From NCBI RefSeq assembly GCF_000499785.1, contig NZ_HG726019.1:248001-312000 (forward strand): 64,000 nucleotides of DNA, read 5' to 3'. This document shows positions 53,854 through 61,877 of the stretch, piece by piece (positions within the stretch are counted from its first letter, which is position 1; each line of letters opens with the position of its first letter). A model generated the notes under the pieces. That model did not search any database and had not been told where the DNA came from. It worked only from the letters and a program-made list of their open reading frames with translations. The position numbers and the translations under genes were made by a program. This stretch comes from Bacteroides neonati (GTDB lineage Bacteria > Bacteroidota > Bacteroidia > Bacteroidales > Bacteroidaceae).

Positions 53854-55653
53854 ATGCAAAATATTAGAAACATTGCAATTATTGCCCATGTTGACCATGG
53901 GAAGACGACTCTTGTCGATAAGATGCTTTTAGCGGGAAATTTGTTCCGCGATAATCAATCAAGTGGTGAATTGATTCTGGATAACAATGACCTGGAACGC
54001 GAACGAGGAATTACCATTCTCTCTAAAAACGTTTCTATCAACTACAACGGAACGAAGATTAACATTATTGATACTCCGGGCCATAGTGACTTCGGAGGTG
54101 AGGTAGAGCGTGTGCTCAATATGGCCGATGGATGTATTCTGTTGGTGGATGCTTTCGAAGGACCGATGCCCCAAACACGCTTCGTGTTGCAGAAAGCAAT
54201 ACAAATTGGTTTGAAACCTATTGTTGTTATTAATAAGGTAGATAAACCTAACTGTCGCCCCGAAGAAGTGCACGAAATGGTATTCGATCTTATGTTCAGT
54301 CTGGATGCCACCGAAGAGCAACTTGACTTCCCTACAATTTATGGTTCGGCAAAGAACGGCTGGATGAGCACCGATTGGCAACAGCCAACCGATTCGATCA
54401 CTCCGTTGCTTGACTGTATTATTGAAAATATTCCCGCACCCGTACAGCTGGACGGTACGCCTCAGATGTTGATTACTTCGCTTGACTACTCTTCGTATAC
54501 CGGACGTATTGCTGTGGGACGTATTCACCGCGGTACATTGAAAGAAGGCATGAACGTGTCTTTGGCCAAGAGAGATGGCAGCTTTGTGAAATCAAAGATT
54601 AAAGAGGTACATGTATTCGAAGGTTTGGGTCGTGCTAAAACGACTGAAGTGTCTTCGGGCGATATCTGTGCGCTGGTAGGTATCGAAGGCTTTGATATTG
54701 GCGATACGATCTGCGATTATGAGAATCCGGAAGCATTGCCAACCATTGCGATTGATGAACCAACGATGAGCATGTTGTTTGCCATCAATGATTCTCCATT
54801 CTACGGTAAAGACGGTAAGTTTGTAACCACTCGTCACATCCATGACCGATTGATGAAGGAGTTGGACAAGAACTTGGCACTGCGTGTTAGAAAGAGTGAA
54901 GAGGATGGTAAATGGGTCGTATCGGGCCGTGGTGTACTCCACTTATCGGTACTTATCGAAACCATGCGTCGCGAAGGATACGAGTTGCAAGTAGGTCAGC
55001 CACAGGTTATTTACAAAGAGATTGACGGCAAGAAGTGTGAGCCTATCGAAGAGCTTACCATCAACGTGCCCGAAGAATATTCAAGCAGAATCATTGATAT
55101 GGTAACCCGTCGTAAGGGTGAAATGGTGATGATGGAAAATACAGGCGAGCGTATCAACCTTGAGTTTGACATGCCTTCACGCGGTATCATCGGACTTCGT
55201 ACCAATGTATTGACCGCTTCGGCAGGTGAAGCTATCATGGCGCACCGCTTTAAAGAATATCAACCCCACAAAGGTGAGATCGAAAGACGTACAAACGGTT
55301 CTATCGTTGCGATGGAAGCAGGTACTGCTTTTGCTTATGCCATCGACAAATTGCAAGACCGTGGTAAGTTCTTCATCTTCCCGCAAGACGAAGTATATGC
55401 CGGTCAGGTAGTAGGTGAGCACTCACACGAAAAGGATTTGGTGGTAAACGTTACAAAATCGAAGAAGCTGACGAATACACGTGCTTCGGGTACAGACGAC
55501 AAGGCTCGTTTGATTCCGCCCGTACAATTCTCGCTCGAGGAGGCATTGGAGTATATCAAAGAAGACGAGTATGTAGAGGTTACTCCTAAGGCTATGCGTA
55601 TGCGTAAAGTGATTCTTGATGAGAATGAGCGCAAGCGTGCCGGCAAGAACTAA
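53854..55653 (+). CDS. typA: TypA/BipA ribosome-associated GTPase
   Basis: A 599-aa translational GTPase of the EF-G-like class, needed for 50S assembly and growth under stress. G1 is AHVDHGKTT, the switch I Thr is in ERERGITI, G3 DTPGHSDFGG, G4 NKVDK, then domains II, III, V and the BipA-specific C-terminal domain (RFFIFPQDEVYAGQVVGEH-like, YAGQVVGEH). Full-length, own -7 box, followed by a strong hairpin. Confidence 0.96.
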   Translation: MQNIRNIAIIAHVDHGKTTLVDKMLLAGNLFRDNQSSGELILDNNDLERERGITILSKNVSINYNGTKINIIDTPGHSDFGGEVERVLNMADGCILLVDAFEGPMPQTRFVLQKAIQIGLKPIVVINKVDKPNCRPEEVHEMVFDLMFSLDATEEQLDFPTIYGSAKNGWMSTDWQQPTDSITPLLDCIIENIPAPVQLDGTPQMLITSLDYSSYTGRIAVGRIHRGTLKEGMNVSLAKRDGSFVKSKIKEVHVFEGLGRAKTTEVSSGDICALVGIEGFDIGDTICDYENPEALPTIAIDEPTMSMLFAINDSPFYGKDGKFVTTRHIHDRLMKELDKNLALRVRKSEEDGKWVVSGRGVLHLSVLIETMRREGYELQVGQPQVIYKEIDGKKCEPIEELTINVPEEYSSRIIDMVTRRKGEMVMMENTGERINLEFDMPSRGIIGLRTNVLTASAGEAIMAHRFKEYQPHKGEIERRTNGSIVAMEAGTAFAYAIDKLQDRGKFFIFPQDEVYAGQVVGEHSHEKDLVVNVTKSKKLTNTRASGTDDKARLIPPVQFSLEEALEYIKEDEYVEVTPKAMRMRKVILDENERKRAGKN

Positions 55654-55706
55654 TAGTCGTTAGTGCTTGTTAAAGCAAGCCGACTTTTAGCCATTATAGA
55701 AAACAG

Positions 55707-55741
55707 AAAGGGCGGTTCCTAAATTAGGAACCGCCCTTTTT
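55707..55741. terminator. bidirectional terminator typA/pckA
   Basis: AAAGGGCGGTTCC (55707-55719) pairs with GGAACCGCCCTTT (55727-55739), with a TAAATTA loop, flanked by T5 on the right and A-rich sequence on the left. Serves both convergent genes. Confidence 0.9.
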
Positions 55742-55760
55742 ATGATCTAATACAATCAGA

Positions 55761-57353
55761 TTAGAGTTGAGGACCAGCTGCGATCAATGCTTTAGCTGCA
55801 TCGTTATCGCAATATTGCTCGAAGTTCTTGATGTACATACCAGCAAGCTTAGTAGCTTTAGTTTCCCATTCTTTCACGTCAGCATAAGTGTCACGTGGGT
55901 CAAGGATACCTTCTGATACATTGTTCAATGATTTAGGAGCAGTCAGGTTCATGATAGGAATTTGTACCTTCTCTGCGTTCTCGATAGAACCGTCGATGAT
56001 AGCATCGATGATAGCACGAGTGTCTTTGATAGAGATACGTTTGCCTGTACCATTCCAGCCTGTGTTTACCAAATAAGCTTTTGCTCCGTGCTCGTGCATC
56101 TTTTGTACCAATGTCTTAGCATACATTGTTGGGTGCAGCGTCAAGAACGCTTCGCCGAATGCAGGAGAGAATGATGGAACGGGCTCAGTGATACCACGCT
56201 CTGTACCTGCCAATTTCGAAGTGAAACCGCAAAGGAAGTGATATTGAGCTTGCTTTTCGTCAAGGATAGATACCGGAGGCAATACACCGAATGCATCAGC
56301 CGACAGGTAAATGATCTTCTTAGCGTGACCAGCTTTTGAAGGAAGAACAATCTTGTTGATGAAATAGATAGGATAAGATACACGAGTGTTCTCAGTCTTA
56401 GAACCATCAGCGAAGTCAATGCTTCCGTCTTCGCGTACTGTTACGTTCTCCAACAATGCATCACGACGAATAGCTCTCCAGATGTCCGGTTCGTTTTCTT
56501 CGCTCAAGTTGATAACTTTTGCATAGCAACCACCTTCGTAGTTAAATACGCCATTGTTATCCCAACCGTGCTCATCGTCACCGATCAAGAAACGTTTTGG
56601 GTCAGCCGAAAGGGTAGTCTTACCCGTTCCTGACAAGCCGAAGAATACAGCTACATCACCCTTTTCGCCTACGTTGGCAGAGCAGTGCATAGAAGCCATA
56701 CCTCTCAAAGGAAGGTAGTAGTTCTGCATAGCGAACATACCTTTCTTCATCTCACCACCGTACCAAGTACCACCGATGATTTGCATTCTTTCTGTCAAGT
56801 TGAAGCAAACGAATACTTCTGAGTTCAAACCTTGTTCTTTCCAGTTAGGGTTTACGGTCTTAGAAGAGTTCAATACAACGAAATCAGGTTCGCCATAGTT
56901 GTTCAAATCGTAGTTAGAAGGACGCATAAACATGTTAGTCACGAAGTGTGCCTGCCATGCTACTTCCATAACGAAACGTACTTTCAAACGAGTGTCTTCG
57001 TTAGCACCACAGTAAGTGTCGACTACATACAATTTCTTAGAAGAAGAAAGTTGTTTCAGTGACAATGCTTTCAAATCATTCCAGATTTCGGTAGAAACCG
57101 GCTTGTTGATTGTACCATCCCACCAGATCGTATCTTCTGAGGTAGCATCTTTTACAATATATCTATCTTTAGGAGAACGACCGGTGAACTTGCCTGTATC
57201 AACTGCAACTGCACCTGTGTTTGTTAAAATACCTTTTTCGAAACCCTCGTTTGCAGGGTTGGTTTCGTCTTGGAACAATTGTTCATACGAAGGATTGTGT
57301 ACGATTTCAAAATCGCCTACGATACCGTACTTGCTTAAATCTAAATTTGCCAT
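55761..57353 (-). CDS. pckA: phosphoenolpyruvate carboxykinase (ATP)
   Basis: In Bacteroides this enzyme mainly runs from PEP and CO2 to oxaloacetate, making ATP on the way to succinate and propionate. The 530-aa protein has [13 protein letters not shown], the metal-binding [11 protein letters not shown] region, the kinase-1a P-loop [14 protein letters not shown], kinase-2 [10 protein letters not shown], and [18 protein letters not shown]. Codon choice is strongly biased, as expected for an abundant enzyme. Confidence 0.96.
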   Translation of the reverse strand: MANLDLSKYGIVGDFEIVHNPSYEQLFQDETNPANEGFEKGILTNTGAVAVDTGKFTGRSPKDRYIVKDATSEDTIWWDGTINKPVSTEIWNDLKALSLKQLSSSKKLYVVDTYCGANEDTRLKVRFVMEVAWQAHFVTNMFMRPSNYDLNNYGEPDFVVLNSSKTVNPNWKEQGLNSEVFVCFNLTERMQIIGGTWYGGEMKKGMFAMQNYYLPLRGMASMHCSANVGEKGDVAVFFGLSGTGKTTLSADPKRFLIGDDEHGWDNNGVFNYEGGCYAKVINLSEENEPDIWRAIRRDALLENVTVREDGSIDFADGSKTENTRVSYPIYFINKIVLPSKAGHAKKIIYLSADAFGVLPPVSILDEKQAQYHFLCGFTSKLAGTERGITEPVPSFSPAFGEAFLTLHPTMYAKTLVQKMHEHGAKAYLVNTGWNGTGKRISIKDTRAIIDAIIDGSIENAEKVQIPIMNLTAPKSLNNVSEGILDPRDTYADVKEWETKATKLAGMYIKNFEQYCDNDAAKALIAAGPQL

Positions 57354-57450
57354 TTTACTTTTGAATTAATTTAAAATTGGGTATGTTATTTATGATATCT
57401 AATTTGTGTGTATCGGAAAAGGCTTTGAACAGCCCCTTGTAAATCGACTA

Positions 57451-57458
57451 CAAAAATA
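57451..57458 (-). promoter_or_regulatory. -7 element of pckA
   Basis: The minus strand reads TATTTTTG, about 98 nt upstream of the pckA start, implying a long 5' leader. The -33 box is not clear. Confidence 0.5.
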
Positions 57459-57622
57459 ACACTTTCTTTGGAAACGTACACGGTATTAGAGAAATATTTC
57501 CCTAATTGGTTCTCTTTTATTAAACCATAACAATATCTGCTAACTGAATGTTGCAAATTGGAAGATTATCACTTACTTTGTATTCTGAATAAATGGGCCT
57601 CAGTGCCAATACAGTATTAAAA

Positions 57623-58276
57623 ATGAAAATAATTAATTTTAGTGAGACGAACTCCATACTGAATCAGTACGTATCTGAAATCAGAAATGTGGAAGTTCAC
57701 AAGGATCGTTTGCGCTTTCGCCGCAACATCGAACGGATCGGTGAAGTGATGGCTTATGAGATGAGTAAGTCTTTTGCCTATTCCGTGAAGAATATTCAGA
57801 CACCGCTGGGGATAGCTCCGGTTAGTACCCCAGACAATCAGTTGGTAATTAGTACCATACTTCGCGCCGGACTTCCTTTTCATCAAGGGTTTCTTAGCTA
57901 TTTTGACAGAGCCGAAAATGCCTTTGTTTCTGCCTACCGCAAATATAAAGATACATTGAAATTCGATATACATATAGAGTATATCGCCTCTCCCCGTATT
58001 GATGGAAAAACGTTGATAATTACCGACCCGATGTTGGCTACCGGGGGAAGTATGGAACTTAGCTATCAAGCGATGCTAACCAAAGGAGAACCGGCCGAAA
58101 TTCATGTAGCGGCTATCATTGCCAGCCGTCAGGCGGTAGATCACATTGCCAGTGTCTTTCCGGAGGCTAAAACAACCATTTGGTGCGCAGCTATCGATCC
58201 TGAGATCGATTCTCATTCGTACATTGTTCCGGGATTGGGTGATGCCGGCGACTTGGCTTACGGCGATAAGGAGTAA
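57623..58276 (+). CDS. upp: uracil phosphoribosyltransferase
   Basis: Salvages uracil with PRPP to UMP. The 217-aa protein has the PRPP-binding loop IITDPMLATGGSMELSYQAM, STILRAGLPFHQGFLSYF, RKYKD and the C-terminal uracil-binding YIVPGLGDAGDLAYG motif. The start at 57623 (MKIINFSETNS) matches the family; an upstream ATG at 57593 has no support. Confidence 0.95.
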   Translation: MKIINFSETNSILNQYVSEIRNVEVHKDRLRFRRNIERIGEVMAYEMSKSFAYSVKNIQTPLGIAPVSTPDNQLVISTILRAGLPFHQGFLSYFDRAENAFVSAYRKYKDTLKFDIHIEYIASPRIDGKTLIITDPMLATGGSMELSYQAMLTKGEPAEIHVAAIIASRQAVDHIASVFPEAKTTIWCAAIDPEIDSHSYIVPGLGDAGDLAYGDKE

Positions 58277-58294
58277 ATTCTTTATATAACGAAG

Positions 58295-58359
58295 ATGCCG
58301 GTCTTACCATAAACTCAAGTTTGTAATGAACTGAGCTTATGGTAAGACCGGCATTTTTC
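58295..58359. terminator. bidirectional terminator upp/korB
   Basis: ATGCCGGTCTTACCATAA (58295-58312) pairs perfectly with TTATGGTAAGACCGGCAT (58337-58354), then T5. The 24-base loop contains a further ACTCA/TGAG pairing. Confidence 0.9.
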
Positions 58360-58375
58360 TTATCGGCCTATCGGG

Positions 58376-59386
58376 CTATTTTACTTCCCAGGTTTCATTG
58401 GTCAATAACAACTCGGCGAAGTTATGATATTTCTTCTTAGCCTGTACTTCTTTGATTTGTTCGGCAATAGCCTCGTCGTAAGTAGGTGCTTTTACATCGC
58501 GTATGACTCCTAAAGCAATTGGGAAATCAGGGCCTTCCATTAAGGCTAACTTTAGTTGCAGGGTGTTGTCTTCGCAATGTGCATCGTGAATCAGAAGATC
58601 CTTTTCGGTGATACCGTTTTCGCCCAGCTTTACTACTTTCAGACCGAAGCCTTGTTGCATTAACCCGAATTCACGGTTTTGTCCGAATACCATCGGTTTG
58701 CCTTGTTCCAGGTAGATGGCATTTTTGCTACGACCTTCTTTGGTGGCTACCGACTCGTAAGTACCGTCGTTAAAGATGATACAGTTTTGAAGTACCTCTA
58801 CCACCGAGGCGCCTTTGTGCTTGGCAGCCGCTTGCAGCACTTCGATAGAAGGCGCACTGTCTACGGCTATGCAACGGGCAAAGAAATGACCGCGCGCACC
58901 AAAGGCCAATTCGGCTGGGTGGAAGGGATCTTCGACTGTGCCGTATGGGGATGATTTGGTGACAATGCCTCGTTCCGAAGTAGGAGAGTATTGACCTTTT
59001 GTCAGACCATAGATGCGGTTGTTTAACAGAATCATGTTAATGTCGATGTTGCGACGTAGCGCATGAATGAAGTGGTTACCTCCAATGGCTAGTCCGTCAC
59101 CATCACCGGATATCTGCCAAATAGTTAATTCCGGGTTGGCTACCTTGGCACCGGTAGCTACAGCAGCCGCACGGCCATGAATGGTATGAAAACCATACGT
59201 ATTCACATAGTAGGGCAGACGAGAAGAACACCCAATACCCGAAATAACGGCAATGTTATGTGGAGCCACACCTATCTCGGCCATGGCTCTGTGCAGTGAG
59301 TTCAAGAAAGCATGATCACCACATCCCGGACACCAGCGGGGTTGTCCCGATTTATAATCTTTAGCTGTATATACTGTTTCGCTCAT
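58376..59386 (-). CDS. korB: 2-oxoacid:ferredoxin oxidoreductase, beta subunit
   Basis: TPP-binding subunit (336 aa) of a 2-oxoglutarate-type ferredoxin oxidoreductase. RWCPGCGDHAFLNSLHRAM has the Cys pair for the iron-sulfur cluster and TPP site, GIGCSSRLPYY follows, and the TPP/Mg motif is GDGDGLAIGGNHFIHALRRN with LLNNRIYGLTKGQYSP. The start at 59386 lies 4 bp after the alpha-subunit stop. With KorA it forms succinyl-CoA from 2-oxoglutarate, or the reverse, in the reductive direction. Confidence 0.92.
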   Translation of the reverse strand: MSETVYTAKDYKSGQPRWCPGCGDHAFLNSLHRAMAEIGVAPHNIAVISGIGCSSRLPYYVNTYGFHTIHGRAAAVATGAKVANPELTIWQISGDGDGLAIGGNHFIHALRRNIDINMILLNNRIYGLTKGQYSPTSERGIVTKSSPYGTVEDPFHPAELAFGARGHFFARCIAVDSAPSIEVLQAAAKHKGASVVEVLQNCIIFNDGTYESVATKEGRSKNAIYLEQGKPMVFGQNREFGLMQQGFGLKVVKLGENGITEKDLLIHDAHCEDNTLQLKLALMEGPDFPIALGVIRDVKAPTYDEAIAEQIKEVQAKKKYHNFAELLLTNETWEVK

Positions 59387-59390
59387 CTTC

Positions 59391-61244
59391 TTATTCCTCC
59401 AATAATTTAGTGAATGCATCTACTAATTCTCTGGTTACGAAAGGTTGGCCTTTTACCTGGTTGAACTGGCTCAGGGCTACTCCGGGCACTTGCATGCGTA
59501 GGTATCCGGCAAATTGTCCGAGGTTTTGTTCGGCAACAACTACTTTCTTGTATTTCGTCAATACCTCTGCCGCGTTTTTGGGTAGTGGATTGATGTATTG
59601 GAAATGTGCCAATGCTACCTTCTTTCCATGTTGACGCATATAGTCCATGGCGAGATAAAGATGTCCGTAGGTACCACCCCAGCCAACTATTAGCAAGTCG
59701 GCATCGTCAACATCTCCTTGAACTTCTACATTGGGGATGCTGTTAGCTATTTTATCTATTTTGGCTTGGCGCAGTAAAGTCATTTTTTGATGATTGTCGG
59801 GGTCGGTAGAGATTACACCTGTTTCATTGCTCTTCTCCAAACCACCGATACGGTGCATGAACCCTTCGGTTCCTGGTACTGCCCAGTAGCGCACACCGGT
59901 TTCCTCGTTGCGTTGGAACGGTGTCCATGTTTCTGCCATATCGGGTGTTACATAGGGAGGTTTGATGGCAGGATATTCCTTTAAATCGGGTAGTTTCCAT
60001 GCAGCAGAGCCGTTAGCAATAAAAGCATCGGTTAGTAGCACTACCGGAGTCATGTGCTCTAAGGCTATCTTGGCAGCCATGTAGGCAGCATCAAAACAGT
60101 TGGTGGGCGAAGTTGCTGCAATGACCGGCATCGGGCTTTCTCCGTTGCGACCGTACAAGGCTTGAAGTAAGTCTGTCTGTTCCGATTTGGTAGGTAGACC
60201 GGTCGAAGGGCCACCGCGCTGTACGTTGACAACGACCAAAGGAAGTTCGGCAATAACGGCAAGATTCATCGCTTCGCTTTTTAGACAAACACCGGGGCCG
60301 GAGGTTGTCGTTACAGCCAAGTCGCCGGCAAAAGCTGCACCCACTGCTGAGGCGCATCCGGCTATTTCGTCTTCGCACTGAACGGTTTTAACACCGAGTG
60401 ATTTGTGCTTGGCCAGTTCGTGCAGAATGTCGGTAGCAGGAGTAATGGGATACGAACCCAGATAAAGTTCCAGCCCAGCTTTTTCTGCGGCGGCAATCAG
60501 TCCGTAAGCGGTTGCTTTATTACCGTTGATGTCGGTATATAATCCTTTTGCTTTAGGCGTTTTGCTTTCTATCTTATAAGTAGAGGTTGATGCGTGTGTA
60601 TTGGCTCCGTAATTGTATCCGTCGTTCAACACCTTGATGTTGGCTTCGGCTATATCCGGCTTTCTGGCAAATTTAGCTCGGAGCATCGTTTCGGCTGCAC
60701 TTAGGTTACGGTTGAATAACCAGCAAACCAGTCCGAGTGCAAACATGTTCTTGCAGCGTAGGGCAGCTTTGTTGTCAAGCCCCGAATCTTTGAGGCTCTC
60801 CTTGCACATAGAGGAGATAGGCACTTCGATCACTTGGTTCTTGATGCCTAATTCTTCGAATGGATTGTTTGTGGTGAATTTCGCTTTCTCCAGGTCTTTC
60901 GTATCGAAAGAATCCAGGTCTGTTATAATAAGTGCATTGGGTTTGCAATACTTCACTTGTGTTTTAAGTGCCGAGGGGTTCATTGCCACTAAAACATCGC
61001 AATGATCGCCGGGAGTGAAAATCTTGTTTGCACCAATGTGTACTTGAAAGCCAGAGACTCCTGTTAACGATCCTTGCGGGGCACGGATATCTGCCGGATA
61101 GTCGGGAAATGTACAGATATCATTACCTACCGTTGCCGACACGTTAGAGAAGATGTTGCCGGCAAGCTGCATGCCATCGCCGGAGTCGCCGGAGAAGCGG
61201 ACTGCCACTTGCTCCAATTCTTTAACCATCATTTCGTCTGCCAT
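59391..61244 (-). CDS. korA: 2-oxoacid:ferredoxin oxidoreductase, fused gamma-alpha subunit
   Basis: A 617-aa chain. The N-terminal gamma domain (about 1-185, VAVRFSGDSGDGMQLAGNI) is fused to the alpha (pyrimidine-binding) domain, with YLGSYPITPATDILHELAKH, QCEDEIAGCASAVGAAFAG, TTTSGPGVCLKSEAMNLA and ELPLVVVNVQRGGPSTGLPTK. No separate ferredoxin-like delta subunit is adjacent. ATG at 61244 is taken as the start, though 61259 is in frame. Precedes korB in a two-gene operon. Confidence 0.92.
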   Translation of the reverse strand: MADEMMVKELEQVAVRFSGDSGDGMQLAGNIFSNVSATVGNDICTFPDYPADIRAPQGSLTGVSGFQVHIGANKIFTPGDHCDVLVAMNPSALKTQVKYCKPNALIITDLDSFDTKDLEKAKFTTNNPFEELGIKNQVIEVPISSMCKESLKDSGLDNKAALRCKNMFALGLVCWLFNRNLSAAETMLRAKFARKPDIAEANIKVLNDGYNYGANTHASTSTYKIESKTPKAKGLYTDINGNKATAYGLIAAAEKAGLELYLGSYPITPATDILHELAKHKSLGVKTVQCEDEIAGCASAVGAAFAGDLAVTTTSGPGVCLKSEAMNLAVIAELPLVVVNVQRGGPSTGLPTKSEQTDLLQALYGRNGESPMPVIAATSPTNCFDAAYMAAKIALEHMTPVVLLTDAFIANGSAAWKLPDLKEYPAIKPPYVTPDMAETWTPFQRNEETGVRYWAVPGTEGFMHRIGGLEKSNETGVISTDPDNHQKMTLLRQAKIDKIANSIPNVEVQGDVDDADLLIVGWGGTYGHLYLAMDYMRQHGKKVALAHFQYINPLPKNAAEVLTKYKKVVVAEQNLGQFAGYLRMQVPGVALSQFNQVKGQPFVTRELVDAFTKLLEE

Positions 61245-61321
61245 AATTATATAACTCAATTAAAATTTAGTGTCAACCTTTATATTCTTGCGTCTCTTTT
61301 ACCTTTTAGAGGAGGAACAGT

Positions 61322-61329
61322 CAAATGTA
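61322..61329 (-). promoter_or_regulatory. candidate -7 element of korAB
   Basis: The minus strand reads TACATTTG about 78 nt upstream of korA. The -33 box is uncertain. The remaining 61330-61690 gap holds nothing I can support. Confidence 0.4.
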
Positions 61330-61696
61330 AAAAAGATGATGCAAGTGATAGGCAAAGGTCGTAAAGTTATGCGACTTAGCAAAATCTTTTTCGATGAATC
61401 TATGGGCCACTATCAAAAGAATTGTGTTAATGATTAGTTTGGGTAATTAAAGTAAGCCTAGCGCCTTGACTAACTCTCGATTTTGTTTTATTTCTTAACA
61501 TATTGTCACCGCGATCTCATCTGTAATCTGACTAATTGCTTGTTTGTGTTGTGTATTTACAGATATATGTATTTATTTTTGGGTGAATGTCTTTCATAAC
61601 TGTGCTTTTAGGTTTTGTTTGTTGACTCTAGTTGTAATACCTTCGGTTTGCTTCTTCCATTTTGCCCTCTCTTGTTATAAATCTATGTATTCGGCC

Positions 61697-61726
61697 TTGT
61701 CAAATCGACAGAATGCATTATCTTTG
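61697..61726 (+). promoter_or_regulatory. tRNA-Arg promoter
   Basis: TTG (61697-61699), a 19-nt spacer and TATCTTTG (61719-61726), 13 bp before the mature tRNA 5' end. Confidence 0.75.
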
Positions 61727-61739
61727 CAAACGAAAACAG

Positions 61740-61811
61740 GGTCCTGTAGTTCAACGGATAGAATAGAAGTTTCCTAAACTTTAGATACGAGTTCGATTCT
61801 CGTCGGGACTA
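61740..61811 (+). tRNA. tRNA-Arg (anticodon CCT)
   Basis: The cloverleaf folds fully. The acceptor stem GGTCCTG pairs with CGGGACT, the D stem is GTTC/GAAT, and the anticodon loop TTCCTAA gives anticodon CCT (reads AGG). The T arm is ACGAG-TTCGATT-CTCGT, and the discriminator is A73. CCA is not encoded. A Rho-independent terminator follows within 5 bp. Confidence 0.93.
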
Positions 61812-61815
61812 CTGA

Positions 61816-61857
61816 AAAAAAGCCTCCTTTGCACCATGGTGCAAAGGAGGCTTTTTT
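61816..61857. terminator. perfect palindromic terminator
   Basis: A 42-bp perfect palindrome centred on ACCATGGT, with stem GCCTCCTTTGCACC, flanked by A6 and T6. It terminates the tRNA transcript rightward and the secDF transcript leftward. Confidence 0.92.
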
Positions 61858-61877
61858 AATACCTTTATATATAGGAC

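Noticed and set aside
61544..61777. 77-codon frame overlapping the tRNA-Arg gene
   Set aside because: It covers the tRNA promoter and half the tRNA; codon use and hydrophobic content look random.
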